This document shows, piece by piece, positions 1 through 9,110 of a stretch of 64,000 nucleotides of DNA (the stretch's first letter is position 1; every line of letters begins with the position of its first letter). The translations under genes and the position numbers were made by a program. Origin of the DNA: Pseudolysinimonas sp051954455 (GTDB lineage: Bacteria; Actinomycetota; Actinomycetes; Actinomycetales; Microbacteriaceae); the NCBI RefSeq assembly GCF_051954455.1, contig NZ_JBQCHS010000011.1, positions 45,155 to 109,154 of the forward strand, written 5' to 3'. Below the pieces are notes generated by a model, which made no database searches, was not told where the DNA came from, and saw only the letters and a program-made list of their open reading frames with translations.

Positions 1-186
1 GCTCTCGGTGGCGATGAAGCCGGCCTCGGGATGCTCGGCGACGAGCTCGTCCGTCTTCGCCTTCGTGCGGTTGAAGATCGCAACGGTGTTGCCCTCGCGG
101 CTCGCGAGGTTGCGCGCGAGATTCGAGCCCATCACCGCCAGTCCGACGACTCCGATGTTGGCCTGGGGGACGTCCGTGGCTGCCAT
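1..186 (-). CDS. gnd: 6-phosphogluconate dehydrogenase, N-terminus only
   Basis: The first 62 codons of a gene that runs off the left edge of the window. The protein begins MAATDVPQANIGVVGLAVMG, a Rossmann nucleotide-binding loop, followed by NLARNL and FNRTKAKTDEL, which is the NADP-binding start of 6-phosphogluconate dehydrogenase. The enzyme oxidatively decarboxylates 6-phosphogluconate to ribulose 5-phosphate in the cytoplasmic pentose phosphate pathway. The ATG is at 184-186 and is divergent from the dehydrogenase gene at 209, leaving a 22-bp gap. The catalytic part lies outside the window, so gnd is inferred from the N-terminus alone. Confidence 0.85.
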   Translation of the reverse strand, partial: MAATDVPQANIGVVGLAVMGSNLARNLASREGNTVAIFNRTKAKTDELVAEHPEAGFIATES

Positions 187-196
187 GCCCCCAGGC

Positions 197-202
197 TACT
201 GT
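197..202 (+). promoter_or_regulatory. -10 box of a leaderless transcript
   Basis: TACTGT lies exactly six bases before the ATG at 209 and no Shine-Dalgarno sequence precedes that ATG. This is the spacing expected when transcription starts at the start codon itself. Confidence 0.5.
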
Positions 203-208
203 GACGGC

Positions 209-1246
209 ATGGCCGACCGACTCCGCGTGGTTGTCACCGCGCCCTTCCCCGACGCCGATCTCGCCGAGCTGGTGCGCCGCGAACCGCGCGTCGATCTCGT
301 CTACGAGGCCGACCTCCTCCGCGAGCCCGGCGTCGACTGGCAGCTGCGCACGGAGCGCAATCCCGAGAATCAGGCCCGCTTCGACGCGCTCGTCGACACG
401 GCGGATGCTCTGCTCGGCGCCCCCGACGCGTCGGGCCAGGCCCTCGCCCGGACCGTCGCCGCCAACCCGCGCCTGCGCTGGGTGCAGACCATCCAGGCGG
501 GCGGCGGGCAGATCGTGAAGGCCGCGCACCTGGACGACGCGGCGCGCGAGCGGGTCGTCTTCACCACGTCCGCGGGCGCCTACTCCGGCCCGCTCGCCGA
601 GTTCGCGGTCTTCGGCGTCCTCGCGGGAGGCCGCCGCCTCGGGGAGCTGCGCGTCGCCCAGATCCGGCACGAGTGGCGGGGGCGGCTGGTCATGCCCGCC
701 GCGGTCGACCAGACCGTCGCCGTCGTCGGGCTCGGCAGCATCGGCCGCGCGACCGCGCAGAAGCTCGCCCTGCTCGGGTATCACGTGGTGGGCGTGCATC
801 GCCGGCCCGTGGAGGCGGAGGGCGTCGAGCGCGTGGAGCCGGTGGAGCGCCTCGCCGAGGTCGCCGCCGAGGCCGACGCGATCGTGCTCGCGCTGCCGGG
901 CACGCAGGCGACCGAGCGGATGCTGAGCCGCGAGGTCCTCGCCGGGATCAAGCCGGGATCCACGATCGTCAACGTCGGGCGCGGGTCGACGGTCGACGAG
1001 CCGGCGCTCATCGAGGCGCTGCAGGACGGCCGGGTCGGCTTCGCCGCGCTCGACGTGTTCGCGGTCGAGCCGCTGCCCGCCGACAGCCCCCTCTGGGACC
1101 TCCCGAACGTCGTGATCGCCCCGCACACCGCGGGGGTCGACGCGCACGAGCCGCGGATCGTCGCGGAGCTGTTCGCCGAGAACGCGCGCCGCCTGCTCGA
1201 CGGTGAGGAACTCCTCAACGTCGTCGACCCGGTCGAGTTCTACTAG
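209..1246 (+). CDS. D-2-hydroxyacid dehydrogenase family protein
   Basis: 345 residues. NAD(P)-dependent oxidoreductase of the D-2-hydroxyacid dehydrogenase family, interconverting a 2-oxoacid and a D-2-hydroxyacid in the cytoplasm. The substrate cannot be read from sequence. The Rossmann loop GLGSIG is at residues 174-179. The C-terminal half has INVGRGSTVDE-type and ALDVFAVEPLP segments, then APHTAG with the catalytic His. The start at 209 is preferred over an open frame extending to position 8, because the upstream part is antisense to gnd and a TACTGT -10 box sits six bases before this ATG. The gene stands alone, divergent from gnd. Confidence 0.85.
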   Translation: MADRLRVVVTAPFPDADLAELVRREPRVDLVYEADLLREPGVDWQLRTERNPENQARFDALVDTADALLGAPDASGQALARTVAANPRLRWVQTIQAGGGQIVKAAHLDDAARERVVFTTSAGAYSGPLAEFAVFGVLAGGRRLGELRVAQIRHEWRGRLVMPAAVDQTVAVVGLGSIGRATAQKLALLGYHVVGVHRRPVEAEGVERVEPVERLAEVAAEADAIVLALPGTQATERMLSREVLAGIKPGSTIVNVGRGSTVDEPALIEALQDGRVGFAALDVFAVEPLPADSPLWDLPNVVIAPHTAGVDAHEPRIVAELFAENARRLLDGEELLNVVDPVEFY

Positions 1247-1266
1247 CCAGTCGCGGGCGCCCTCGC

Positions 1267-1272
1267 TAGCGT
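1267..1272 (+). promoter_or_regulatory. -10 box of a leaderless transcript
   Basis: TAGCGT is six bases before the ATG at 1279, with no ribosome binding site in between. Confidence 0.5.
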
Positions 1273-1278
1273 CGAGAC

Positions 1279-2247
1279 ATGCGGGCCGTCCTCAGCCTGA
1301 TCGTCGCCATCGTCACGACCGTGGTGGGGGAGTCGCTGCTCTGGGGTGCCGGAACGGCGCTGACCCGCGGCGCCCTCGAGGCGGGTGGGCTCGACCAGCG
1401 CGCCGCGCTGTCGGCCTCGATCGCCGTGGTCGGGATCGTGCTCGTCGCGCTCGCGATGCTGACGGCCGGATGGTCGTCGCTCGGCGTGATCGTCGTCGGC
1501 GCGATCCACCTCGTCGCGGGCGCCGCGGCGCTCCTGGTGTCGCCGGCGATCTATTACGCCGTGCTCCGGCCCCTTCACCAGGCGAACCAGAGCGTGGCGA
1601 CCGGGGTCGACTACGCGGCCGCCACCGGCATGCTGCTCCTGACCGGCGTCGTCATGTTCGTGGGCGGGATCGCGCTCGCCGCCCGGAAGGCGCGCTCCGG
1701 CGTCGCGGGCCGGGTGGTCTCGGTGATCCTCGCGTTCGTGCTGGGCGTGGGGCTGCTGCCGGTGCTCGCGATCGGCGGATCCCGTGTCGTCCAGGCGGTC
1801 CTCCTGCGGCTGAGCGCCGTGGTCGAGCTGTTCGGCGCGCTGCTGGTGCTCGCCGCCGCCGTCCTCCTCGTCATCGTCGTCGCGACCGTGCGCTGGTCGT
1901 CGCTCGGCGCGCTCGTCCTCGGGATCGTGCTCGCGGCCGCCGGGTTCGGAGCGCTGTTCGTGCCGCCGGCGCTCGCACCGGTCTCCGCCCTCGATGCGCA
2001 GGTGGGGCGGGGCGCCGGGTACCTCGTCGGGACGGGCCAGCTCGCGCTGCTCGGCATGCTCCTCCTCGCGACCGCGATCGCAGGGCTCGTCCGGGGTGCC
2101 CAGCGGCGACGCCTCGAGCCCGAGCCCGAGGTCGAGGAGTCGATCGGCTACCAGCGGGAGACCCCGCTCCGGACGATGGACGAGATCTTCCCGCGCACGA
2201 CGTCGGTGTACGACCCGCCCGCGCCGCCTCCCTCCGACCGCGTGTAG
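1279..2247 (+). CDS. Multi-span membrane protein of unknown function
   Basis: 322 residues. No family recognised. About eight hydrophobic segments rich in Val, Leu, Ala and Gly fill residues 1-265, beginning MRAVLSLIVAIVTTVVG. A charged cytoplasmic-looking tail (RRRLEPEPEVEESIGYQRE) follows and ends in a Pro-rich stretch (PPAPPPSDRV). Two similar halves, each with a SSLG(V/A)-type turn, suggest an internal duplication. The start is fixed by the leaderless -10 box. The TAG stop at 2245-2247 also forms the first half of the putative rplY -10 box. Confidence 0.7.
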   Translation: MRAVLSLIVAIVTTVVGESLLWGAGTALTRGALEAGGLDQRAALSASIAVVGIVLVALAMLTAGWSSLGVIVVGAIHLVAGAAALLVSPAIYYAVLRPLHQANQSVATGVDYAAATGMLLLTGVVMFVGGIALAARKARSGVAGRVVSVILAFVLGVGLLPVLAIGGSRVVQAVLLRLSAVVELFGALLVLAAAVLLVIVVATVRWSSLGALVLGIVLAAAGFGALFVPPALAPVSALDAQVGRGAGYLVGTGQLALLGMLLLATAIAGLVRGAQRRRLEPEPEVEESIGYQRETPLRTMDEIFPRTTSVYDPPAPPPSDRV

Positions 2248-2250
2248 ACT
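2245..2250 (+). promoter_or_regulatory. Candidate -10 box for rplY, overlapping a stop codon
   Basis: TAGACT begins with the TAG stop codon of the preceding membrane protein gene. It would start a leader of about 130 bases before rplY, long enough for post-transcriptional control. No conserved RNA structure was recognised in that leader. Confidence 0.35.
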
Positions 2251-2387
2251 CGCTCACCGAACTTCGGCGAGGGATGCGGGGCATCCGTGATCGACGCGGT
2301 GGGCGGCTCTTCCGGTCTGACAGGCCTTCGGAGATGGTCCGGCGTTCGCAGTGCCGACACTCCAGATAGAGAAGGAACCAGACAGCC

Positions 2388-3041
2388 ATGGCTGACGACA
2401 ACACCCTGAGCGCCGAGCTCCGTACGCAGTTCGGCAAGGGCGCGGCCCGCAAGATCCGCGCCGCCGGCAAGATCCCTGCGGTCATCTACGGCCACGGCAC
2501 CGAGCCCCAGCACGTGACCCTGCCGGGCCACGAGGTGAGCCTCATCATCCGCAAGGCGAACGCGGTGCTCGACCTCGACATCGCCGGCAAGAGCCAGCTC
2601 GCGCTCGTCAAGGACGTGCAGAAGGACCCGGTGCACCAGGTCATCGAGCACCTCGACCTCATCGTCGTCCGCCGCGGCGAGAAGGTCGTCGTCGACGTGC
2701 CGGTGCACGTCGAGGGCGAGTCGTTCTCGGGCACGATCGTGGTGCAGGACGCGACGACCGTCTCGCTCGAGGTCGAGGCCACGCACATCCCGGAGCGCGT
2801 CGTCGTGAACGTCGAGGGTGCCGAGGAGGGCACCCACGTCGCCGCGAGCGACCTCGAGCTGCCGCAGGGCGCGACGCTCCAGAGCGAGCCGGAGCTGCTC
2901 ATCCTCACCGTCACCACCCCGGCCGCGCCGACCGACGACGACCTCGCCGCCGACGAGGCCGCTGCGGAGGCCGGGGCCGAGGCCGGCGAGTCGGGCGAGG
3001 CCGAGGCGTCGGGCGACGCCGCCGAGGAGTCCGCGGAGTAG
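2388..3041 (+). CDS. rplY: 50S ribosomal protein L25/general stress protein Ctc
   Basis: 217 residues. Long (CTC-type) L25 that binds 5S rRNA in the large ribosomal subunit. Residues 1-95 are the L25 domain (LSAELRTQFGKGAARKIR, then GKIPAVIYGHG). The C-terminal TL5-like beta domain follows (VVVDVPVHVEGES). The last 45 residues are an acidic Ala/Glu/Asp tail (AGESGEAEASGDAAEESAE), usual in actinobacterial L25. The start has an AAGGA ribosome binding site 11 bases upstream. It is followed by pth 24 bp downstream, the common L25-pth pairing. Confidence 0.95.
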   Translation: MADDNTLSAELRTQFGKGAARKIRAAGKIPAVIYGHGTEPQHVTLPGHEVSLIIRKANAVLDLDIAGKSQLALVKDVQKDPVHQVIEHLDLIVVRRGEKVVVDVPVHVEGESFSGTIVVQDATTVSLEVEATHIPERVVVNVEGAEEGTHVAASDLELPQGATLQSEPELLILTVTTPAAPTDDDLAADEAAAEAGAEAGESGEAEASGDAAEESAE

Positions 3042-3065
3042 TCCGCGGCCCCCGCACTGCCCGCG

Positions 3066-3650
3066 ATGGCGGACGATCTCTGGCTCGTGGTCGGGCTCGG
3101 CAACCCCGGGCCCGGCTACGCCGGCCACCGTCACAACGTCGCGCAGATGGCGCTCGACGAGCTCGCCTCCCGCATCGGGGCGACCTTCAAGCGCCACAAG
3201 ACGAACGCCGCCGTCGCCGAGGGGCGCATCGCCCCCGGCGGCGCGCGGCTCGTGCTCGCCAAGCCCGCGACCTTCATGAACACCTCGGGCGGCCCGGTCG
3301 CGCAGCTCGTGCGCTTCTACTCGCTCGCGGCCGATCGGGTGGTCGTGCTCCACGACGAGCTCGACATCCCCTTCGACACGATCAAGCTCAAGGTCGGCGG
3401 CGGCCACGGCGGCCACAACGGCCTCCGCGACATCGCGTCCGCGCTCGGCACCCCCGACTTCGCCCGCGTGCGGATCGGGATCGGGCGCCCGCCGGGCCGG
3501 CAGGATCCGGCCGACTTCGTGCTGTCGCCCTTCAGCAAGCAGGAGCGCGAGGTGCTGCCGTCGGTCCTGTCCGACGCCGCGGACGCGACCGAGCTCCTCA
3601 TCACCGACGGTCTCGTCGCCGCGCAGCAGCGCTTCCACAGCCCCGCCTGA
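3066..3650 (+). CDS. pth: Peptidyl-tRNA hydrolase
   Basis: 194 residues. Releases tRNA from prematurely dropped peptidyl-tRNA, recycling tRNA in the cytoplasm. The family landmarks are present: VVGLGNPGPGYAGHRHNVAQM at the N-terminus with Asn and the catalytic His (RHN), KPATFMNTSGG in the middle, HDELDIPFDTIKLKVGGGHGGHNGLR with the conserved Asp and HNGLR, and RIGIGRPPGRQDPADFVLS. Length is normal. It lies in an operon-like arrangement after rplY. Confidence 0.96.
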   Translation: MADDLWLVVGLGNPGPGYAGHRHNVAQMALDELASRIGATFKRHKTNAAVAEGRIAPGGARLVLAKPATFMNTSGGPVAQLVRFYSLAADRVVVLHDELDIPFDTIKLKVGGGHGGHNGLRDIASALGTPDFARVRIGIGRPPGRQDPADFVLSPFSKQEREVLPSVLSDAADATELLITDGLVAAQQRFHSPA

Positions 3651-3724
3651 GCGGGTCCTCCTCGGCGCTCGCGCCGCCCTCCCGCATCCGGCCCCCTCGT
3701 CGCCGTCCTCCTCGTCGCAGTCCA

Positions 3725-3820
3725 GGACAAATGACGGAGATCGTGGGCCTCGGCAAGGGCCTGCTCCCGAGATCGCGGGGATCGTGACGTCGCATTCGAT
3801 CCCGTTTCCGTCATTTGTCC
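3725..3820. repeat. Inverted-repeat element with 14-bp perfect arms
   Basis: GGACAAATGACGGA at 3725-3738 is perfectly complementary to TCCGTCATTTGTCC at 3807-3820. The arms enclose 68 bases. The element lies after pth and could act as a terminator-like or mobile palindromic repeat. Its arms resemble those of the neighbouring element at 3879. Confidence 0.7.
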
Positions 3821-3878
3821 CTCAGACGGTGAGATCGATGCCCGCCCGTGCACATTCGTCCCTCAACGCCAGGGGGAG

Positions 3879-3973
3879 GGACGGATGACGGAGACTCGGG
3901 CGTTCGGCAGCGCTGTGACGCGGGATCACGGCGTTCCCGACGTCCATGCCGATCGGATCTCCGTCATTCGTCA
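3879..3973. repeat. Inverted-repeat element related to the one at 3725
   Basis: GACGGATGACGGAGA (3880-3894) pairs with TCTCCGTCATTCGTC (3958-3972) with one mismatch. The arms share the ATGACGGAGA core with the first element, so the two are probably copies of one intergenic repeat family. Confidence 0.6.
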
Positions 3974-4055
3974 CAGCCTGCGCCGAGGAGGGCCGGCCGG
4001 GGCGGTGTTCGCGGCGCCGGAGCGGCCGCGCGCAGCGGGCGTCGGAGGGCATCCG

Positions 4056-4061
4056 TAAACT
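4056..4061 (+). promoter_or_regulatory. -10 box of mfd, leaderless type
   Basis: TAAACT is seven bases before the GTG at 4069, and no ribosome binding site precedes that codon. Confidence 0.5.
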
Positions 4062-4068
4062 CGAACGA

Positions 4069-7000
4069 GTGGCACTCGGGCAGATGATCACGGCGCTGGA
4101 GCGCGCCCACGTGCTGGATGCGGCCCTCGCGGCCGCCGATCGCGATGCGGATCTCTCGCTCGTCGAGGGCCTGCGCGTGCCGGTCCTCGCGGCGATGCTG
4201 CAGAAGCGCGGTCCCGCGTCGGCGCTCCTCGCGGTCACCGCGACGAGCCGCGAGGCGCAGGCCGTCCGCGATGCGCTGCACTGCTACGCGCCCGAGGCGA
4301 CGGTGCTCGAGCTCCCGGCGTGGGAGACGCTCCCGCACGAGCGGCTGTCGCCGAGCGCGGAGACCGTCGGGCGGCGCCTCCACGCGCTGCGGGCGGCCCG
4401 GCTCTGGGACCGCTCGGCGCCCTTCGTGCTCGTCGCGAGCGTCCGCTCCGCGCTGCAGCCGCTCGCTCCCGGCCTCGCCGAGCTGGAACCGATCGTGCTC
4501 GAGCAGGGCGGCCGCGGCTACGACCTGGCCGCGCTCGCCGAGCGGCTCGTCGACGCCGCGTACGCGCGGGTCGACCTCGTCACCCGTCGCGGCGAGTTCG
4601 CGGTGCGCGGCGGCATCCTCGACGTCTTCCCGCCGGCGGCCGAGCACCCGCTCCGCGCCGAGTTCTTCGGCGACGAGCTCGAGCAGCTGCGCGCCTTCTC
4701 CGTCGCCGACCAGCGCTCGCTGCCGGAGGCGACCGGAGCCGGAGCGGCCGGCCGCGCCGAGCTCGGCCCCGCGCGCGAGCTGCTGCTCACCCCGTCGGTC
4801 CGGCAGCGCGCCGCGGAGATGGCGCACGAGTTCCCGACCCTGCAGCAGATGCTCGCGAAGATCGCCGAGGGCATCCCGGTCGAGGGGATGGAGTCGCTCG
4901 CGCCCGCCCTGCTCGACCGGCTCGTGCCGCTCACCGACTACCTGCCCGCCGAGGCGGCCGTCGCGATCCTCGGGCCGGAGCGCGTCGCGACCCGCGCGCT
5001 CAGCCTGGCCGAGACGAACAAGGAGTTCCTCGAAGCAGCTTGGAGCGCGGCGACCGCGGGCGCGCAGGCGCCGATCGACCTGAACGCCGGCGACTTCCTC
5101 AGCGTCTCCGGGCTCCGCCGGGCCGCGGGTGAGCGACCATGGTGGACGCTCAGCCCGTTCGACGCCGGGGACGACGACGGCATCCGGATCGAGGCGGAGC
5201 CGGTGCCCGCCTTCGCCGGTCGCTCCGAGGGCGCCGCCGACCACGTCGCCGAGCTGCTCCGCGAGGGGTGGACCGTCGCCGTCGCGACCGGCGGCACCGG
5301 CCTCGTCGAGCGCGCGGCCGACGTGCTCGCCGGACGCGAGGCGGCCGGGCGTCCGGTGGACGCGCTCCCCGCCGACCCGGAGGCGGGCGTCGCCTACCTG
5401 CTGAAGGGGGCGCTCGAGGCCGGATTCGAGGTCCCCGCCGCGAAGCTCGCCGTGCTGAGCGAGGCCGAGTTCTACGGCCGCGCGGCGGGCATCGACTCCC
5501 GTCAGGTGAAGAAGCTCGCGAGCCGGCGGAAGAACGTCGTCGACCCGCTCGCCCTGAAGCCGGGCGACATCGTCGTGCACCAGACCCACGGCATCGGGCG
5601 CTTCGTCGAGCTCGTGAAGCGCGAGGTCGCGTCGGGCGAGCGCACCGCGCGCGGCCCGCTCGGCACGAGCGTCACCTCGGCCAAGGTCGAGCGCGAGTAC
5701 CTCGTGCTCGAGTACGCGCCCTCCAAGCGCGGCATGCCCGGCGACCGGCTCTACGTGCCGATGGACCAGCTCGACCTGCTCTCGCGCTACGTCGGCGGCG
5801 AGGCGCCCGCGCTCAGCAAGATGGGCGGATCCGACTGGGCCGCCGCGAAGGGACGCGCCCGCAAGGCGGTGCGCGACATCGCGGTGGAGCTCGTCAAGCT
5901 CTACTCGGCGCGCATGGCGAGCCAGGGCTACGCGTTCGGCAAGGACACCCCGTGGCAGCGCGAGCTCGAGGAGGCGTTCCCGTTCGTCGAGACGCCCGAC
6001 CAGATGCAGACGATCGACGACGTCAAGGCCGACATGGAGCGGCCCATCCCGATGGACCGTCTCATCTCCGGGGACGTCGGCTACGGCAAGACCGAGATCG
6101 CGGTCCGCGCCGCGTTCAAGGCGGTGCAGGACGGCAAACAGGTCGCGCTGCTGGTGCCGACAACGCTGCTCGTGCGCCAGCACATGGAGACCTTCGCGGA
6201 GCGATTCGCCGGGTTCCCGGTGCACCTGCGGGCGCTCAGCCGGTTCCAGTCGGACAAGGAGTCGAAAGAGACGATCGCAGGCCTTGCGACCGGCGAGGTC
6301 GACGTCGTCATCGGCACGCACCGGCTGCTCGGCGACCAGATCCGCTTCAAGGACCTCGGGCTCGTCATCATCGACGAGGAGCAGCGCTTCGGCGTCGAGC
6401 ACAAGGACGCGCTGAAGAAGCTGAAGACCAACGTCGACATCCTCGCGATGTCGGCGACGCCGATCCCGCGCACCCTCGAGATGGCGGTGACCGGCATCCG
6501 CGAGATGTCGACGCTCGCGACGCCGCCGGAGGACCGGCACCCGATCCTCACCTACGTCGGCGCCTACAACGAGAAGACCGTCGCGGCGGCGATCCGGCGC
6601 GAGCTGCTGCGCGAGGGCCAGGTGTTCTTCGTGCACAACCGCGTCTCGTCGATCAACCGGGTCGCGGCGCAGCTCGCGGAGCTCGTTCCGGAGGCGCGCA
6701 TCGCGGTCGCGCACGGCAAGCTCAGCGAGAGCCAGCTCGAGCAGGTCATCGTCGACTTCTGGGAGCGGCGGTTCGACGTGCTCGTGACGACGACGATCAT
6801 CGAGACCGGCATCGACATCGCGAACGCGAACACCCTCATCATCGACCGCGCCGACAAGTACGGGCTCAGCCAGCTCCACCAGATCCGCGGGCGCGTGGGC
6901 CGTGGGCGCGAGCGCGCCTACGCGTACTTCCTCTACGACGACGACAAGCCGCTCACCGAGACCGCGCAGGACCGGCTCGAGACCCTCGCCGCGAACAACG

Positions 7001-7650
7001 AGCTCGGCGGCGGCATGCAGATCGCCCTCAAGGATCTCGAGATCCGCGGCGCGGGCAACCTGCTCGGCGGCGAGCAGTCCGGGCACATCGCCGGGGTCGG
7101 GTTCGACCTCTACCTGCGGATGATCGGTGAGGCGGTGTCGGCGTTCCGCGGCGACGTCGCGGAGGGCCAGACCGAGCTGCGGCTCGAGCTGCCCGTCGAC
7201 GCGCACCTGCCGGAGGACTACATCGAGTCGGAGCGGTTGCGGCTCGAGGCCTACCAGAAGCTGTCGACGGCGGCCGCGCCGGCCAGCTCCGACGACGCGC
7301 TCGACGCGGTCGTGGAGGAGCTGACCGACCGCTACGGCGAGCCGCCCGAGCAGGTCGCGAACCTCGTGGCGGTGTCGCGGCTGCGGCGCCGGGCGCAGAA
7401 GTCGTCGCTCTCGGACGTCGTCGCCATGGGCGGGAACCTGCGCATCGCCCCGGCCGAGCTGCCCGACTCCCTGCAGGTGCGCCTCCAGCGCCTCTACCCG
7501 GGCGCCCGGCTGTTCGCGCAGGCGAAGGCGCTGAGCGTGCCGCTGCCGAAGGACGCCGACGACGCGGCGCTCGTCGCCTGGGTCGGCGAGCTCCTCGACG
7601 CGATCTTCCCGATCGCGGCGCCCGCGCCCGCCCCCGAGCGGGTCGAGTAG
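4069..7650 (+). CDS. mfd: Transcription-repair coupling factor
   Basis: 1193 residues, the normal length. Mfd removes RNA polymerase stalled at DNA lesions and recruits UvrA to begin nucleotide excision repair. The UvrB-like N-terminal region is followed by the RNA polymerase-interacting domain (KPGDIVVHQTHGIGRF). Next is the RecG-like translocase with Walker A GDVGYGKT at residues 668-675, the DEEQ box at 769-772, SATPIPRTLEM, and QLHQIRGRVGRGRERAYAYF. The C-terminal TRCF domain follows. I start at GTG 4069 because of the TAAACT -10 box. ATG 4084 is the alternative. The last codons (RVE-stop) lie inside an intergenic repeat. Confidence 0.96.
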   Translation: MALGQMITALERAHVLDAALAAADRDADLSLVEGLRVPVLAAMLQKRGPASALLAVTATSREAQAVRDALHCYAPEATVLELPAWETLPHERLSPSAETVGRRLHALRAARLWDRSAPFVLVASVRSALQPLAPGLAELEPIVLEQGGRGYDLAALAERLVDAAYARVDLVTRRGEFAVRGGILDVFPPAAEHPLRAEFFGDELEQLRAFSVADQRSLPEATGAGAAGRAELGPARELLLTPSVRQRAAEMAHEFPTLQQMLAKIAEGIPVEGMESLAPALLDRLVPLTDYLPAEAAVAILGPERVATRALSLAETNKEFLEAAWSAATAGAQAPIDLNAGDFLSVSGLRRAAGERPWWTLSPFDAGDDDGIRIEAEPVPAFAGRSEGAADHVAELLREGWTVAVATGGTGLVERAADVLAGREAAGRPVDALPADPEAGVAYLLKGALEAGFEVPAAKLAVLSEAEFYGRAAGIDSRQVKKLASRRKNVVDPLALKPGDIVVHQTHGIGRFVELVKREVASGERTARGPLGTSVTSAKVEREYLVLEYAPSKRGMPGDRLYVPMDQLDLLSRYVGGEAPALSKMGGSDWAAAKGRARKAVRDIAVELVKLYSARMASQGYAFGKDTPWQRELEEAFPFVETPDQMQTIDDVKADMERPIPMDRLISGDVGYGKTEIAVRAAFKAVQDGKQVALLVPTTLLVRQHMETFAERFAGFPVHLRALSRFQSDKESKETIAGLATGEVDVVIGTHRLLGDQIRFKDLGLVIIDEEQRFGVEHKDALKKLKTNVDILAMSATPIPRTLEMAVTGIREMSTLATPPEDRHPILTYVGAYNEKTVAAAIRRELLREGQVFFVHNRVSSINRVAAQLAELVPEARIAVAHGKLSESQLEQVIVDFWERRFDVLVTTTIIETGIDIANANTLIIDRADKYGLSQLHQIRGRVGRGRERAYAYFLYDDDKPLTETAQDRLETLAANNELGGGMQIALKDLEIRGAGNLLGGEQSGHIAGVGFDLYLRMIGEAVSAFRGDVAEGQTELRLELPVDAHLPEDYIESERLRLEAYQKLSTAAAPASSDDALDAVVEELTDRYGEPPEQVANLVAVSRLRRRAQKSSLSDVVAMGGNLRIAPAELPDSLQVRLQRLYPGARLFAQAKALSVPLPKDADDAALVAWVGELLDAIFPIAAPAPAPERVE

Positions 7651-7674
7651 CCGCGCAGCGGCGTATCGAGACCC
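7640..7674. repeat. GTCGAGTAG...TATCGAGAC palindromic repeat, copy 1
   Basis: A 35-base imperfect palindrome running GGGTCGAGTAGCCGCG...CGGCGTATCGAGACCC. Its TAG is the mfd stop codon. Near-identical copies occur at 9100 and 16522. Confidence 0.8.
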
Positions 7675-7697
7675 ACACCGCCCCCGGACCCGCGACC

Positions 7698-9110
7698 GTG
7701 CGCACCTGGCTGACGACGAACGCCCGCCGCCTCCGCCTCGCCGGGGGCACCGCCGTCGTCACGATCCTGGCGATCGTGCTGACCCTCGCGACGACGGTGC
7801 CGCTCGTGCCCGAGCTCGGCCCCGCGGTCCTCGGCGCCATGCTCTGCATCACGCTCTCCCGCAGCCAGCTCGAGAGGGACGCGCGCGGGCGCATCGAGGC
7901 GGGCATCGCGCTCCCGGTCATCGGCCTCGCGGCGGCGGGCATCGGATTCCTGCTCCTGCACCTGCCGGTCGTCGGCGCCCTCGTCTACGTGCTCGGCATG
8001 ACGCTCTCGGTCTGGCTGCGCCGGTTCGGCGCGGTGCCGCGGCGGATCGGGTCGCTGCTCGTGCTGCCGTTCGTCGCCCTGCTGGTGGCGCCCGCCCCGA
8101 TCCCGCAGCATCCGACGGGGCCTCTCGCCGCGGTCGCCTGGCTCGTCCCGCCGGTCGTCGCCCTCATCGCGTTCGCCTGGGTGACGCTGCTGCAGCTCGG
8201 CGCCCGCGCGATCCGGCTGCTGCCGCCGCGCAAGCGGGCGTGGGAGCGCCCGGATCCTGCTCCCCGTCCCGCCGCCGATGCCGCCCGCCGGTCGCCCCGC
8301 CTCACCGCGACCGACCGGCTCGCCGCGCAGATGGCGCTGTCGCTCGGGCTGGCGTTCGTCATCGGCTTCGTGTTCTTCGGCGATCGCTGGGCGTGGATCG
8401 TGCTGACGGTCGTCGTCGTGACCGTCGGCAACGCCGGCCGGGCCGACGTGCTGTGGAAGGGGCTCCAGCGGGTGGGCGGGGCGGCCGTCGGCACGCTCCT
8501 CGCGCTCGTGCCGGTCGCGCGGCTCGGCGCCCCCAGCGCCGGCGCGGTCGCACTGCTCGTCGCGATCGTCTTCCTCGCCGTGCTGCTGCGCGAGTTCGGC
8601 TACGTCTGGTGGGCGCTCTTCTTCACGCTCGCGCTGTCGATCGTGCAGGGATTCGAGGGCGGCCCCGGCGGCGGGGATGGCGGGTTCCTGCTCGGCGAGC
8701 GGCTCGAGGAGATCCTGCTCGGCTCCGTCGTGGCGCTCCTCATCGCGTGGGTCGTGCTGCCGGTGCGGTCGGAGGGCACGATCCGGCGGCGGCTCGGGGC
8801 GGTGCTCGCGGCGCTGCAGGAGCGGATGGCGACCCAGGACGACGAGACCGCGCACGCGCTCCGCGGTGCGCTCGCCGACCTCGCGAAGGTGTCGCGCCCG
8901 TACGAGGCGTGGCACCGGGTGTTCCGCCGGGCGCGGCGCCCGCGCGCGGCGCAGTGGATCGCGACGACCCGCGCGTGCGTCGACCTGGGTCGCGACGGCG
9001 CCGATCCCGAGGCGCGGAAGCTGCTCGGCGAAGCCCGCCGTGCGCTCCGCGATCCCGATGCGCTGCAGCCCGCGCTCGACGCCCTGCGCGCCCGCCTGCG
9101 GGTCGAGTAG
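7698..9110 (+). CDS. FUSC family membrane protein (aromatic acid/efflux type)
   Basis: 470 residues from a GTG start. Two blocks of hydrophobic helices (residues about 15-165 and 210-350) are separated by a basic linker (RKRAWERPDPAPRPAADAAR). The second block contains RWAWIVLTVVVVTVGNAGRADVLWKGLQRVGGAAVGT, typical of the fusaric acid resistance (FUSC) domain. A soluble helical tail of about 110 residues follows. Such proteins export aromatic or amphipathic compounds, but the substrate here is unknown. The final residues LRVE and the stop come from a repeat copy, as in mfd. Confidence 0.75.
   Translation: MRTWLTTNARRLRLAGGTAVVTILAIVLTLATTVPLVPELGPAVLGAMLCITLSRSQLERDARGRIEAGIALPVIGLAAAGIGFLLLHLPVVGALVYVLGMTLSVWLRRFGAVPRRIGSLLVLPFVALLVAPAPIPQHPTGPLAAVAWLVPPVVALIAFAWVTLLQLGARAIRLLPPRKRAWERPDPAPRPAADAARRSPRLTATDRLAAQMALSLGLAFVIGFVFFGDRWAWIVLTVVVVTVGNAGRADVLWKGLQRVGGAAVGTLLALVPVARLGAPSAGAVALLVAIVFLAVLLREFGYVWWALFFTLALSIVQGFEGGPGGGDGGFLLGERLEEILLGSVVALLIAWVVLPVRSEGTIRRRLGAVLAALQERMATQDDETAHALRGALADLAKVSRPYEAWHRVFRRARRPRAAQWIATTRACVDLGRDGADPEARKLLGEARRALRDPDALQPALDALRARLRVE

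Larger units (their letters stand above)
3651..4068. other. Gene-free stretch carrying two palindromic repeat elements
   Basis: About 420 bases between pth and mfd with no convincing gene. It holds two inverted-repeat elements (3725-3820 and 3879-3973) and the mfd -10 box. A third half-motif, ATTCGTCCCTCA, lies between the two elements near 3854 and resembles ATTTGTCCCTCA at 3813. Confidence 0.6.

Noticed and set aside
3964..7206. Very long antisense open frames opposite mfd, and similar ones opposite ndh, MMPL and pth/rplY
   Set aside because: They mirror real genes with clear motifs. High third-position GC leaves antisense frames open. Compositions (Arg/Asp/His-rich) are not protein-like.
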